A DNA stretch of 50,566 bases from Smithella sp. GTDB taxonomy: Bacteria > Desulfobacterota > Syntrophia > Syntrophales > Smithellaceae. A model generated the notes under the pieces. That model was not told the DNA's origin. It did no database searches and was given only the letters and a program-made list of their open reading frames with translations. The position numbers and the translations under genes were made by a program. The DNA lies in the NCBI GenBank assembly GCA_012522275.1, contig JAAYKU010000030.1, forward strand, positions 1 to 50,566, in the 5' to 3' direction. Positions 10,930 to 19,254 of the stretch are shown in pieces. The stretch's first letter is position 1. The number at the start of each line of letters is the position of its first letter.

Positions 10930-12324
10930 ATGAAGCTTACCATCAGTCGCAAGTTGCTTTTGGGCTATCTTTTGATGGCGCTTCTGACTGTTGTGGCCAG
11001 CGCCTATGCTCTTGCCAGCCTGCAGCGCCTCAGCAGCGTCGCTTACAATATTACCAACAACCACATTTCCGTAATGGAAAGGTCCAAAAAGATGCTGGAC
11101 ATTCTGATGGCCCAGGAAAGAGCGGAAAAGAAGTACCTTATTTTGAAAGACCCGGAGATCGAGCAGATCTTCTGGCATAGAAGCGACGAGTTTCTCGAAG
11201 AGATGGAGCTGATGCGGCGTCTGGTGCTTGACGAGCGCACAAAAGCCTCTGTCACGGCAGTGGCCGCCTTGCAAAACAGCCTCAAAAAATCCTTTGCCGA
11301 AGAGGTGCAACTGATACACAGCGGACGTTTTGACGAAGCGGGAGCCATATCCGAAACTAGAGGCAGGACACTGATTCAGGAAATGAGCTCTTACCTGCTC
11401 AATGTGCAGAAAAACGCGGACGAAACCATCAATAATGAAATGAATCTGATCGCCTCTCAGGGATTGACGGCTGTGCATCTTACTTTGGGGATAGGCTTGT
11501 TGAGCCTGGTGCTGGGCATAACGCTGGCCCTGATCATCACCCGCAACATATCCAGGCCGCTGCAGCAGCTGCAGAAAGCCGCGGGGATGATTGCCGAAGG
11601 GAATCTGGATCAAAAGATAGAAGCCAGACGAGACGACGAGATCGGGGCTTTGGCAAAGTCCTTCGACCACATGACGCAAAGACTCAAAGTGCTCGAAGAG
11701 CTGAATCTGGACGCCAGCCCGCTCACAGGCCTGCCCGGAAACCTGGCCATTGAAAGCCGTATTGCCGGGCTGCTGAGCAAGGGCGAGATCTTTTCCCTGT
11801 GCCAGGTGGACCTCGACAATTTCAAGCCTTTTGCCGATAAATATGGTTATGCTTGGGGCAGCGAGGTGATTAAGGAGGTGGCCGTTCTTCTTGCCGGTTA
11901 CATAAGCGGCGTCAAGCCACAGGAGACATTCCTGGGACATATCGGGGGAGACGATTTTGTCGTGATCGGCCGGCCGGATCAGGTCGAGTCGATTTGTCAA
12001 AGGCTGGTGGCTGATTTCGAACCCCGGATACACAGTTTTTATGAGGAGCATGATGCGCAAAATGGGTATTTCATCGGCCGCAACCGGCAGGGGATCGTGC
12101 AGAAACTGCCGCTGATTACCGTTACGGCAGCCATTGTCACGGATGACGGCTCGAGGTTCCGAAGCCCGTTGGAGATGGCCAGGAAAGTCGCACAGCTCAA
12201 GGAGTACGCTAAAAGTCTTCCGGGCAGCAACTATGTGCACGAAAGAGACCTGCCGGATGAGGAGGTGTTGCAATTGGAGGATTTACAGGCACTTGCGGAG
12301 GCGGACAATGCACAAAGAAAATAG
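10930..12324 (+). CDS. Membrane HAMP-GGDEF-variant protein (possible Hypr-type or receptor)
   Basis: 464-aa inner-membrane protein: TM1 about residues 8-29, a periplasmic helical sensor region, TM2 about 180-203, HAMP about 204-256, then a GGDEF domain. The GGDEF signature reads GGDDF (339-343). In the guanine-binding segment DLDNFKPFADKYGYAWGSEV, the canonical Asn of the ND pair is Ala302 and the canonical Asp of the GD pair is Ser311. No RxxD inhibitory site precedes the motif. The Asp-to-Ser change is the one described for Hypr enzymes that make cyclic GMP-AMP; the Ala is unusual and could mean an inactive binding domain. The start at 10930 places the basic MKLTISRK before TM1. It overlaps the next gene by 17 bp. 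Confidence 0.85.
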   Translation: MKLTISRKLLLGYLLMALLTVVASAYALASLQRLSSVAYNITNNHISVMERSKKMLDILMAQERAEKKYLILKDPEIEQIFWHRSDEFLEEMELMRRLVLDERTKASVTAVAALQNSLKKSFAEEVQLIHSGRFDEAGAISETRGRTLIQEMSSYLLNVQKNADETINNEMNLIASQGLTAVHLTLGIGLLSLVLGITLALIITRNISRPLQQLQKAAGMIAEGNLDQKIEARRDDEIGALAKSFDHMTQRLKVLEELNLDASPLTGLPGNLAIESRIAGLLSKGEIFSLCQVDLDNFKPFADKYGYAWGSEVIKEVAVLLAGYISGVKPQETFLGHIGGDDFVVIGRPDQVESICQRLVADFEPRIHSFYEEHDAQNGYFIGRNRQGIVQKLPLITVTAAIVTDDGSRFRSPLEMARKVAQLKEYAKSLPGSNYVHERDLPDEEVLQLEDLQALAEADNAQRK

Positions 12325-12832
12325 AGCAATTATTTGTCTTATAATCATTGCGCTGATGCTGGCGGCCTGTAGTGCAAAAAAAGCCAAAACAATGAATACG
12401 GGGGAGGGATCGACAGGTAAAGCAGCCGCTGTTTCAAATATTCAGCCGCCGGAGGTTCAACTGATGGCCCGGGCGATCAGTCATTTAAGAAATTACGCAA
12501 ACGAGCCGAGTAATATTGAGGCAAGGTTCAGGCTGGAAAGCATCCTTGCCGACTCGCCTCAAAGCGATTGGGTCGGCGATTTTCGTGACCTTCTCGAAAC
12601 GCTCGACAGAAACTCTGAACTCCAGGCTCAGCTGGAGCACGAAAAGCAAAAATCAGCAATAATCCGGAGGGAAGCTGAAAGGGAAATGCAGGGGCAAAAA
12701 AACATGGCCGAACAGTGTGCGGTGGAAAACCGCCGGCTGCAGCAGGAAAATGAGCAGTTAAGGAATAATATAGAGCGGTTGAAGAATCTCGAAATTGAAC
12801 TGGAAAAAAGGGAGAACAGACGGGACCGATAA
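12308..12832 (+). CDS. Lipoprotein with C-terminal coiled coil
   Basis: 174-aa lipoprotein. The signal peptide MHKENRAIICLIIIALMLAAC ends in the lipobox LAAC (lipid attachment Cys21). The mature part has a short helical region and then a long, charged coiled coil from about residue 100 to the end (LQAQLEHEKQKSAIIRREAE, ENRRLQQENEQLRNNIERLK). The ATG at 12308 lies inside the last codons of the GGDEF-variant gene with GGAGG 7 nt upstream, so the two are translationally coupled and probably act together, for example as a periplasmic input component. No family name is recognised. Confidence 0.75.
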   Translation: MHKENRAIICLIIIALMLAACSAKKAKTMNTGEGSTGKAAAVSNIQPPEVQLMARAISHLRNYANEPSNIEARFRLESILADSPQSDWVGDFRDLLETLDRNSELQAQLEHEKQKSAIIRREAEREMQGQKNMAEQCAVENRRLQQENEQLRNNIERLKNLEIELEKRENRRDR

Positions 12833-13035
12833 CTTCCTGGTATTTAAGAAAAATTCGATGATCGATGAATCACGAACGCTCATCTGCGTCAATATTCAGG
12901 AAAATATATTTAGTGATCTCTCATTTAACCGACGGAAACACATAAAAATCACAAGGATTTTTACATCGGTTTCCCGGTCCGGGCTGCGCTGAAGCGGGAG
13001 AAGGTAGGTCTGCGGTAGAGTTCCGACATTTATCT

Positions 13036-14010
13036 ATGAAAAAAAAGATCCCCATAGGTGAACTCAAACTGGGCATGTATGTGAATCTGCCCAGCGCCTG
13101 GCGCGCCCACCCTTTTTTGCGTAACAGTTTTACAATCACATCTGAAAAACAAATCAGGAAGCTCATCGACCACGGCATTCATCACGTGATCATTGACGTG
13201 TCACAAGGGACGCAGCATGACGGGCCGATCAGGAAGACAAAGGAGCCGGAAAAAGATTTTACACGCGACCTGCAGACGGTTGCCTCGGAAAATCTGAAAG
13301 AAGTGATTGCCGACAAAAAAATGCCCCCGCCGCAACGTGCCCAGGCCATACATAATCATTCGGTCAACATGATGAAGGGCCTGTGGGAAAACCCTACCGG
13401 GGAAAAAATCTCGGAGTTCAAAAAAACCGTCTGCGGAGTCGTTGATCTGGTGTTTTCCGACAACGCCATCAGCAACCAACTGCTGAAAATAACATCCTAT
13501 GATTACGACACTTACATCCACTCTGTTAATGTAGGAGTGCTGGCCATTTCCCTGGCCAGAGAAATTTTAAAAAAGCACGACCAGCACGACATGCACGCGC
13601 TGGGAGCGGGTTTTTTTCTTCATGATATCGGAAAAGTTTATATCGATGAGGCAATCATCAACAAGCCGGAAAAACTCAATGAACAAGAAATGGGCATTAT
13701 GCGCAGGCATCCGGCCATGGGCTTCAAGCTCCTCAATGAGACAAGGCAGATCAGCATAGAAAGCCGCCTGATCGTCCTGCAGCACCATGAGCGCGACAAC
13801 GGCATAGGCTATCCGCGCAAATTGCGCGGTGAGGATATTCATATTTACGGCCGGATTTGCTCCGTAGCGGATGTCTTCGACGCGCTGGTCTCCAAACGGC
13901 CCTACAAACCGCAGCTCAAGCCGTTTGACGCGCTGAAGCTGATGAAAGAAGAGATGCTCGATCACCTCCACAAAGAAGTTTTCGAACAATTCGTCCTGCT
14001 GTTCAGGTAG
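13036..14010 (+). CDS. DUF3391 + HD-GYP domain phosphodiesterase
   Basis: 324-aa cytoplasmic protein. The N-terminal MKKKIPIGELKLGMYVNLPS...ITSEKQIRKLIDHGIHHVIID is the DUF3391 domain that commonly precedes HD-GYP domains. The catalytic part has HSVNVGVLA, the HD pair in LHDIGK (H196, D197), NKPEKLNEQEMGIMRRHP and the GYP motif HHERDNGIGYP (250-260). All metal-binding histidines are present; Asn replaces Asp in the DG position, which is a common variant. The expected reaction is hydrolysis of cyclic di-GMP, and for some family members cyclic GMP-AMP. It lies 203 bp after the GGDEF-variant/lipoprotein pair. Its 3' end overlaps the convergent Nudix gene by 8 bp. The ribosome-binding site is weak. 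Confidence 0.92.
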   Translation: MKKKIPIGELKLGMYVNLPSAWRAHPFLRNSFTITSEKQIRKLIDHGIHHVIIDVSQGTQHDGPIRKTKEPEKDFTRDLQTVASENLKEVIADKKMPPPQRAQAIHNHSVNMMKGLWENPTGEKISEFKKTVCGVVDLVFSDNAISNQLLKITSYDYDTYIHSVNVGVLAISLAREILKKHDQHDMHALGAGFFLHDIGKVYIDEAIINKPEKLNEQEMGIMRRHPAMGFKLLNETRQISIESRLIVLQHHERDNGIGYPRKLRGEDIHIYGRICSVADVFDALVSKRPYKPQLKPFDALKLMKEEMLDHLHKEVFEQFVLLFR

Positions 14011-14536
14011 GGTAAGTCGTGAGGTATTGACGGGCAAGCATCACGCCCAGAACCGTTTTGGCGTCAATGATCTCACCTTGTCTGATGAGCCTGTCTGTCT
14101 GCTCAAAACCGGTCGGCGTCACCTCAATGAACTCGCTTTCATCCGGCGGCAGAGGTTTGTAAACAAGGCCTGACGCCAGAAAAAAATGCATATATTCATT
14201 GCAGTAGCCGGGCAGCAGATAGCCTGCAAAAAGGGGGGTGATGCTGCGGGCGCTGTAGCCCGTCTCTTCCGCCAGTTCGCGCAGCGCACACTGTGCGGGA
14301 GACTCGGTGGCTTTGTCCATTGTGCCTGCCGGAATTTCCCACAGCACCTGTTTGGCCGGGTTGCGAAACTGGCGGATGAGCAGAATTTCATTTTGGTCAT
14401 TGACCGCCACTACCGCCACCGTAGGCTTGTGGTCCACCCAGCTTTGTTTCGTGGTTTTACCGTCGGGCAGGGCAAACTCCTCCTCCCATACGGTGAAGAT
14501 GCGGCAGGTATAAACTTCTTTTTTGCTTTTTTCCAT
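14003..14536 (-). CDS. Nudix hydrolase, ADP-ribose pyrophosphatase type
   Basis: 177-aa Nudix enzyme. The complete Nudix box begins at Gly71: GTMDKATESPAQCALREL followed by AEETGY, fitting GX5EX7REUXEEXGU. The upstream IRQFRNPAKQVLWEIPAG is typical of ADP-sugar pyrophosphatases such as ADP-ribose pyrophosphatase. It would hydrolyse ADP-ribose or similar nucleoside diphosphate sugars. The ATG is 2 bp from the stop of the thioredoxin gene, with no separate ribosome-binding site, so it appears translationally coupled to it. Confidence 0.9.
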   Translation of the reverse strand: MEKSKKEVYTCRIFTVWEEEFALPDGKTTKQSWVDHKPTVAVVAVNDQNEILLIRQFRNPAKQVLWEIPAGTMDKATESPAQCALRELAEETGYSARSITPLFAGYLLPGYCNEYMHFFLASGLVYKPLPPDESEFIEVTPTGFEQTDRLIRQGEIIDAKTVLGVMLARQYLTTYPT

Positions 14537-14538
14537 GT

Positions 14539-15096
14539 CTAGTTGGTTTTGATGATGGCCAGCAGATGCTTTTCGATTTCCTGTTTAGGATGAGCTCCAA
14601 CGAGCCGCTCCACCAGCCGGCCCTCGCGAAAAAACAGCATTGTCGGGATGCTGCGGATCCCGTACTGAGAGGCGGTCAGCGGGTTTTCATCCACATTGAG
14701 TTTGGCTACCTTTACACCGCTGGCGTAATCGGAGGCAAGCTCTTCGATGACAGGCGACAAAGACCGGCAAGGCCCGCACCAGGGAGCCCAGCAGTCCACC
14801 AGAACGGACGTGTCCGCAGCCAGCACCTCACGGGCAAATGAATTATCGGTAATGTCGATCGGTTTGACGTCCTGACGCGGGATGATCAGAGGTTCTTTGC
14901 ACTTGCCGCAAAGCGGCTGTGCGTTTAATTTTTCCTCCGGCATCCGGTTTTTCGTGCCGCATTTCAGGCAGCGGATGATCAGATCATCCAGCGGCGCATG
15001 GCAATGACCGCAGGTGGGACGCCCCTTGAACCTGCGGTCCGGGATGCGGTTTTTTTTACCGCAATTGAGGCAACGGATAATGGTATTGTCAGTCAT
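14539..15096 (-). CDS. Thioredoxin with two N-terminal zinc ribbons
   Basis: 185-aa protein. Residues 1-72 hold two tandem zinc ribbons, RCLNCGKKNRIP...TCGHC (C9, C12, C29, C32) and RCLKCGTKNRMP...LCGKC (C43, C46, C63, C66). A standard thioredoxin domain with the active site WCGPC (C107, C110) and IRSIPTMLFFREG follows. It resembles thioredoxin 2 (TrxC), a cytoplasmic thiol-disulfide reductase with one N-terminal zinc motif, but the motif is doubled here. AAGGAT precedes the ATG. It is the first gene of a pair with the Nudix hydrolase, suggesting a shared stress-related role. Confidence 0.93.
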   Translation of the reverse strand: MTDNTIIRCLNCGKKNRIPDRRFKGRPTCGHCHAPLDDLIIRCLKCGTKNRMPEEKLNAQPLCGKCKEPLIIPRQDVKPIDITDNSFAREVLAADTSVLVDCWAPWCGPCRSLSPVIEELASDYASGVKVAKLNVDENPLTASQYGIRSIPTMLFFREGRLVERLVGAHPKQEIEKHLLAIIKTN

Positions 15097-15123
15097 ATAA
15101 GATCCTTATCTGTCGGGCTGGAG

Positions 15124-15606
15124 TCAAATGGCCACGCTGACCTCGCGGGGACGTAAAATCCTCGTCAGTTCCGACGGGCTCATTTTCGCCAGCAGGCCGC
15201 GGGATCCGGCATTGATCAATATTTCCGGCAGGTCGGCAATGGTTTTTTCCATATAAACGACCAGCTCCTTTTTCGTGCCGAAGGGAGATGTCCCGCCGAC
15301 CATGTAACCTGTGTGGCGCCGGGCCGTGTCCGGCTTGCAGGTAGTGATGGATTTTGCCCCGAGAACACGGGCCAGCTCTTTAGTGGAAACCTCTCGGTCA
15401 CCGTGCATCAGGACAAGAAGCGGCCTGGACTTTTCATCCTCCATGACCAGAGTTTTGATGACGATATGCTCGTCAACGCCAAGCTTTTGAGAAGAAACCC
15501 GCGTGCCGCCTTTTTCTTCATACGTGTATGTATGCACACTGAAAGCCGCTCCGGCAGCCTTGAGCGCCAGTACAGCGGGGGTTGAGGGTATCTTCGCCTT
15601 CGACAT
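15124..15606 (-). CDS. ybaK: YbaK/EbsC-type Cys-tRNA(Pro) deacylase
   Basis: 160-aa protein of the YbaK family, which hydrolyses mischarged Cys-tRNA(Pro) in trans. Visible family features are IPSTPAVLALKAAGAAFSVHTY, EHIVIKTLVMED, VLMHGDREVSTKELARVLG, TGYMVGGTSPFGTKKELVVYME and LINAGSRGLLAKMSP. The lysine of IKTL and the GGTSPFG segment are the conserved active-site elements. The ATG at 15606 fits the family's N-terminus; an in-frame TTG seven codons upstream would add an atypical extension. No clear ribosome-binding site is seen for either. It is followed after 27 bp by the thioredoxin gene. Confidence 0.92.
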   Translation of the reverse strand: MSKAKIPSTPAVLALKAAGAAFSVHTYTYEEKGGTRVSSQKLGVDEHIVIKTLVMEDEKSRPLLVLMHGDREVSTKELARVLGAKSITTCKPDTARRHTGYMVGGTSPFGTKKELVVYMEKTIADLPEILINAGSRGLLAKMSPSELTRILRPREVSVAI

Positions 15607-15685
15607 GAAGCCAATATAATGGCGCAAGAGGCAAAAGGCAAGGGGAGGAAAAAGGCTGCCGACCGGTCAGCTGTGGTCTAACATT

Positions 15686-16945
15686 CTAGAACTCGCTCAA
15701 TCCCTTGAAATCCAGCGTCCGCAGGTAGTCGGCCACTGTTTCCGCACGCCGGATTTGGACTACGGAGCCGTCCTCCCGGACAAGCAGCTCGGCACTGCGC
15801 AGTTTGCCGTTGTAGTTAAAACCCATGGCATAGCCGTGCGCCCCCGTATCATGAATGACGAGCGTGTCGCCGTGCGTCAGTTTCGGCAGCATCCGGTCAA
15901 TGGCGAATTTGTCGTTGTTTTCACAAAGCGAGCCGGTCACATCATACATTGTGTCATGCGAGAGTTTTTCTTTCCCTGCAACTGTAATATGATGATAGGC
16001 GCCATAAAGGGCGGGACGCATCAGGTCCGCCATGCACGCATCGAGGCCGGCGAATTTTTTATAGGTGTCCTTGATGTGCAGGACTTTCGAGACGAGGTAG
16101 CCGTAGGGGCCGGTGATGTAACGGCCGCATTCGGTATATATTTTCAAAGGGGCAAGGCCGTTGGCGGCAATGATCTGTTCATATTTTTTTTTGATACCCC
16201 GGCTCATGGCGTCCAGGTCGATGCGCTCCTGCCCGGGGCGGTAGGGGATGCCCATGCCGCCGCTTAAATTGGCGAACTCAAAGCGGATACCCAGCGCGTG
16301 CGAGATTTCGACGATCAGATTGAAAAGAATCTCTGCTGTTTCGACAAAGTAATTCGGGTCGAGTTCGTTTGATGCCACCATCGTGTGGATGCCGAAACGC
16401 TTTACGCCTCTGTCACGGCAGATGCGGTAGCCTTCGAAGAGCTGTTCGCGGGTGAAGCCGTACTTTGCCTCTTCCGGATGGCCGATGATGAAGTTGCCTT
16501 TTTTCAGCGGGCCCGGGTTGTAGCGAAAACAGATTAAATCCGGCAGGCCCGCGTGCTTTTCAAGATAGTCGATGTGGGTGATGTCATCCAGATTGATGAT
16601 GGCTTTGAGCTTTCTGGCTTTAATGAATTCCTTTGCGGGCGTGTCGTTGGAGGAGAACATGATTTCCTCTCCGACAATACCGGTTTTCTGCGCCAGCACC
16701 AGCTCTGAAAGAGAGCTGCAGTCCGCGCCGAACCCCTCTGCCTGCAGGATTTTCATGATATAGGGATTGGGACAGGCCTTGACGGCAAAAAATTCCTTGA
16801 AGCCCCTGCTCCAGGCAAATGCTTTTTTAAACTCGCGCGCGTTTTTACGTATGGCCTTTTCGTCGTAAATATGGAAGGGCGTCGGATATTGATCAATAAT
16901 GGCATCGAGCTGTTTTTTGGAGAAGGGCAATTTTTTTTCCGCCAT
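15686..16945 (-). CDS. lysA: Diaminopimelate decarboxylase
   Basis: 419-aa fold-type III PLP enzyme converting meso-diaminopimelate to lysine. The PLP lysine is in FFAVKACPNP (K56). The phosphate-binding glycine loop is LSGGMGIPY. Other motifs are GIHTMVASNELDPNYF, YTECGRYITGPYG, the catalytic-Cys segment GSLCENNDKF and HDTGAHGYAMGFNYN. AGGAGG lies 7 nt before the ATG at 16945, deciding the start. A related carboxynorspermidine decarboxylase is less likely because of the GSLCENNDKF and DTGAH forms. It is notable that a lysine-2,3-aminomutase gene lies 4 kb away on the same strand. Confidence 0.93.
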   Translation of the reverse strand: MAEKKLPFSKKQLDAIIDQYPTPFHIYDEKAIRKNAREFKKAFAWSRGFKEFFAVKACPNPYIMKILQAEGFGADCSSLSELVLAQKTGIVGEEIMFSSNDTPAKEFIKARKLKAIINLDDITHIDYLEKHAGLPDLICFRYNPGPLKKGNFIIGHPEEAKYGFTREQLFEGYRICRDRGVKRFGIHTMVASNELDPNYFVETAEILFNLIVEISHALGIRFEFANLSGGMGIPYRPGQERIDLDAMSRGIKKKYEQIIAANGLAPLKIYTECGRYITGPYGYLVSKVLHIKDTYKKFAGLDACMADLMRPALYGAYHHITVAGKEKLSHDTMYDVTGSLCENNDKFAIDRMLPKLTHGDTLVIHDTGAHGYAMGFNYNGKLRSAELLVREDGSVVQIRRAETVADYLRTLDFKGLSEF

Positions 16946-17014
16946 GGACAAGCCTCCTGCGCTTAACCGGATTAGGAACACCGGCGAGAGATTTACGGCA
17001 AAAGAAAAAAATTA

Positions 17015-18016
17015 TCAATAAAGAAAATGTTTCAGGGCGTGAAAAAACAAAGAGGAAATGATGGCGGAAACAGGTATCGTCAAAACCCAGGCCCAGATGA
17101 TGTTGCCTGCCACACCCCAGCGCACCGCGGAGAGCCTTTTACTTGCACCGACGCCGACAATAGCTCCAGCAATGGTCTGTGTTGTGCTAACCGGGATGCC
17201 GCCCACGGTGGCGCCTATAATGGAACAGGCCGCGGCTGTTTCCGCGCTGAATCCGCCGATCGGCTGCAACTTGGTGATTTTGGTGCCCATGGTTTTAACA
17301 ATACGCCAACCGCCGAACATCGTGCCTAGTGAGATAACCGAATAACTGGCGATGATAACCCATATGGGAATATGGAAAGTATCACCAAGAAAACCTTTAC
17401 TGTAGAGCATCATGGCAATAATTCCCATGGTTTTCTGTGCATCGTTCATGCCATGCCCCAGAGAATAAACGGCGGCGGAAAAAAGCTGTAATTTGCGATA
17501 AATTTTATCGGCCTTGGCGATATTCGAGTTACGGGACAGATTCATGGAGATGACCATAAAAGCAAACCCTAAAATCATGCCGATGGCTGGAGAAACAACA
17601 ATAAAGAGAGTTGTTTTTATAATGCCGGACCAAACCAGCGTTCCCATACCGGCTTTGGAAATAGCCGAGCCGATAAGACCACCGATGAGGGCGTGTGACG
17701 AGCTGCTGGGCAGTCCTAAATACCAGGTGATGAGGTTCCAGGTGATTGCTCCGCCCAGGGATGAAAAAATAATAAGATTGTCTACAACATCAATTTGAAT
17801 GATGCCTTTTCCTACGGTATGGGCAACCGCTGTACCTACAAAAAAAACCGCGGAAAAATTGAAAAAAGCGGCCCAGAGAACGGCAATTCTAGGGGAAAGT
17901 ACGCGTGTGGAAACAACGGTGGAAATAGAATTAGCAGCGTCGTGAAAGCCGTTCAAAAAATCGAAGACCAGTGCGATAAAGATGAGAAAAAAAACAAAGA
18001 ACACTGATTCAAGCAT
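17015..18016 (-). CDS. Pit-family inorganic phosphate transporter
   Basis: 333-aa integral membrane transporter of the PiT/PHO-4 family, moving phosphate (usually as a metal-phosphate complex) by ion symport. Both duplicated signatures are visible: FDFLNGFHDAANSISTVVSTR near the N-terminus and SLGHGMNDAQKTMGIIAMML in the middle. GLPSSSSHALIGGLIGSA and VGGIPVSTTQTIAGAIVGVG are the paired serine/threonine-rich motifs. About eight to ten membrane segments are apparent. Its ATG overlaps the stop of the DUF47 gene by 8 bp (ATGCTTGA), so the two are translationally coupled. No Pho box is seen upstream of the pair. Confidence 0.95.
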   Translation of the reverse strand: MLESVFFVFFLIFIALVFDFLNGFHDAANSISTVVSTRVLSPRIAVLWAAFFNFSAVFFVGTAVAHTVGKGIIQIDVVDNLIIFSSLGGAITWNLITWYLGLPSSSSHALIGGLIGSAISKAGMGTLVWSGIIKTTLFIVVSPAIGMILGFAFMVISMNLSRNSNIAKADKIYRKLQLFSAAVYSLGHGMNDAQKTMGIIAMMLYSKGFLGDTFHIPIWVIIASYSVISLGTMFGGWRIVKTMGTKITKLQPIGGFSAETAAACSIIGATVGGIPVSTTQTIAGAIVGVGASKRLSAVRWGVAGNIIWAWVLTIPVSAIISSLFFHALKHFLY

Positions 18017-18629
18017 GTTTCAGGACAATCCCTTCCACGATGTTGGAAACATCTTCACAAACATCAAGGGCTTCTTCCAGCCGCTCAAAAATTTCCTTCC
18101 ATTTGATGAGTTCGATGGCGTCTGTTTCTTTTTCAAAAAGCTCGGTGATGATGCTTCTCAAAAGGATGTCCCCTGCGTTTTCCAGCGTGTTGATCTCGAC
18201 GCACCCGTCAAGAATCATTTTTGAGTTTTTCATGTTGCGCAGTCCGTGCACGACATCCTTGATTTTCTGAATCGCCTGATAGAGGATTTCCGCCTGTTTG
18301 ATGAGTTCATCTTCCGGCTTCTTGACCTTGTACATGTGGATGCGTGCCGCCGTGGCCTCGATGACATCCATGACGCTGTCCATTTTATTGACCAGAGCGT
18401 ATATGTCCTCGCGGTCAATGGGCGTCAGAAATGTCTTGTGCATTTTTTCATATGTTTTGTGTGTGATGACATCAGCTTCATGTTCAAGCTCTTTGAGGCG
18501 GGTAACTTTGGGCGCGGAAAAATCTCGATTTTGGGCCATTTCCAGGAAAAACCGGCCTCCTTCTTCAATTTTATCAGCCAGTTCTTCAAACAATGCAAAA
18601 AAATTTTCTTCTTTCGGAAACAGGCGCAT
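18009..18629 (-). CDS. DUF47 / PhoU-like Pit accessory protein
   Basis: 206-aa all-helical protein of the DUF47 family (PhoU-like), the usual partner of Pit transporters and thought to modulate phosphate flux. Family features are MRLFPKEENFFALFEELADKI, KELEHEADVITH, TPIDREDIYALVNKMDSVMDVIEATAAR and the C-terminal KWKEIFERLEEALDVCEDVSNIVEGIVLKHA. The start at 18629 has AGGAGG 8 nt upstream; an in-frame codon 13 positions earlier has no such site. It overlaps the Pit gene by 8 bp. Confidence 0.95.
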   Translation of the reverse strand: MRLFPKEENFFALFEELADKIEEGGRFFLEMAQNRDFSAPKVTRLKELEHEADVITHKTYEKMHKTFLTPIDREDIYALVNKMDSVMDVIEATAARIHMYKVKKPEDELIKQAEILYQAIQKIKDVVHGLRNMKNSKMILDGCVEINTLENAGDILLRSIITELFEKETDAIELIKWKEIFERLEEALDVCEDVSNIVEGIVLKHA

Positions 18630-18759
18630 GGATGTAACCTCCTTTGTTCCTGTAAATGTGTCGACCACATTGACTCAAGCCTGCAGTGCTGTAGCCAATT
18701 ATCAGCCAAATTGCAAGGTTTTAAAATTAAAAAAATGGGTAAGCAGATATATTTATTTG

Positions 18760-19245
18760 TCATTTTAAATGCTTGGAATAGATGATTTTACTGTCGCCCG
18801 GTGCGTAAAAATCGTCGAGAAACGCCTCGGCAAGATAGCCGCACTTTTCATAAAAGAGTCTGGTCGGGAGATACTGATCACGAGATGATGTTTCGGCGTA
18901 AATGCGTCTTCCGCAAAGATTCCGGATGAGCTCCTCTGTTTTGAAAAGAAGATTTTTACCCAGCCCCTTCCCGCGCATCTTTTTGGTTACGGCAATCCAG
19001 TACAGATCATAGCTTCCGGCGGTGGCCGGTATCAGACCGTAGCAGCTGTAGCCGGCAATTCCGCCGTGAAGCTCGGCAAACAAAAACCGGTAGGGACTGT
19101 TCCCGCCATGGGCAAGTCCATCACGGACAAGCTCATTGGCGATCTCGATTTCCGACTCGGAGAAAAAACCGCTGGAGCGGACGATTTGCGAAACCGCTTC
19201 CGGGTCTGACGGGCGAATTTCCTGACGATAGCTTATAGCATTCAT
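18760..19245 (-). CDS. GNAT acetyltransferase of the kamA/ATP-grasp operon
   Basis: 161-aa GNAT-fold acyltransferase. Motif A is seen as DLYWIAVTKKMRGKGLGKNLLFKTEELI, with the acetyl-CoA pyrophosphate-binding RGKGLG. Motif B is SSRDQYLPTRLFYEKCGYLAEAFLDDFY. It is the last gene of a tight operon, 9 bp after the second ATP-grasp gene, whose first gene is lysine 2,3-aminomutase. In other organisms a GNAT (AblB) acetylates beta-lysine to the osmolyte N-epsilon-acetyl-beta-lysine. This protein is shorter than AblB and sits with two ligases, so its acceptor may be a beta-lysyl peptide. That substrate is inference. Confidence 0.88.
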   Translation of the reverse strand: MNAISYRQEIRPSDPEAVSQIVRSSGFFSESEIEIANELVRDGLAHGGNSPYRFLFAELHGGIAGYSCYGLIPATAGSYDLYWIAVTKKMRGKGLGKNLLFKTEELIRNLCGRRIYAETSSRDQYLPTRLFYEKCGYLAEAFLDDFYAPGDSKIIYSKHLK

Positions 19246-19254
19246 CTCATTTAA

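Noticed and set aside
10735-12273. A 512-codon open frame on the minus strand opposite the GGDEF-variant gene
   Set aside because: The plus strand encodes a well-formed TM-HAMP-GGDEF protein. The antisense frame has no recognisable domain, no signal and no ribosome-binding site. It is a codon-usage shadow.
16946-17014. Lysine riboswitch upstream of lysA
   Set aside because: The gap between lysA and the Pit gene is under 70 bp, too short for a lysine riboswitch, and has none of its conserved core.
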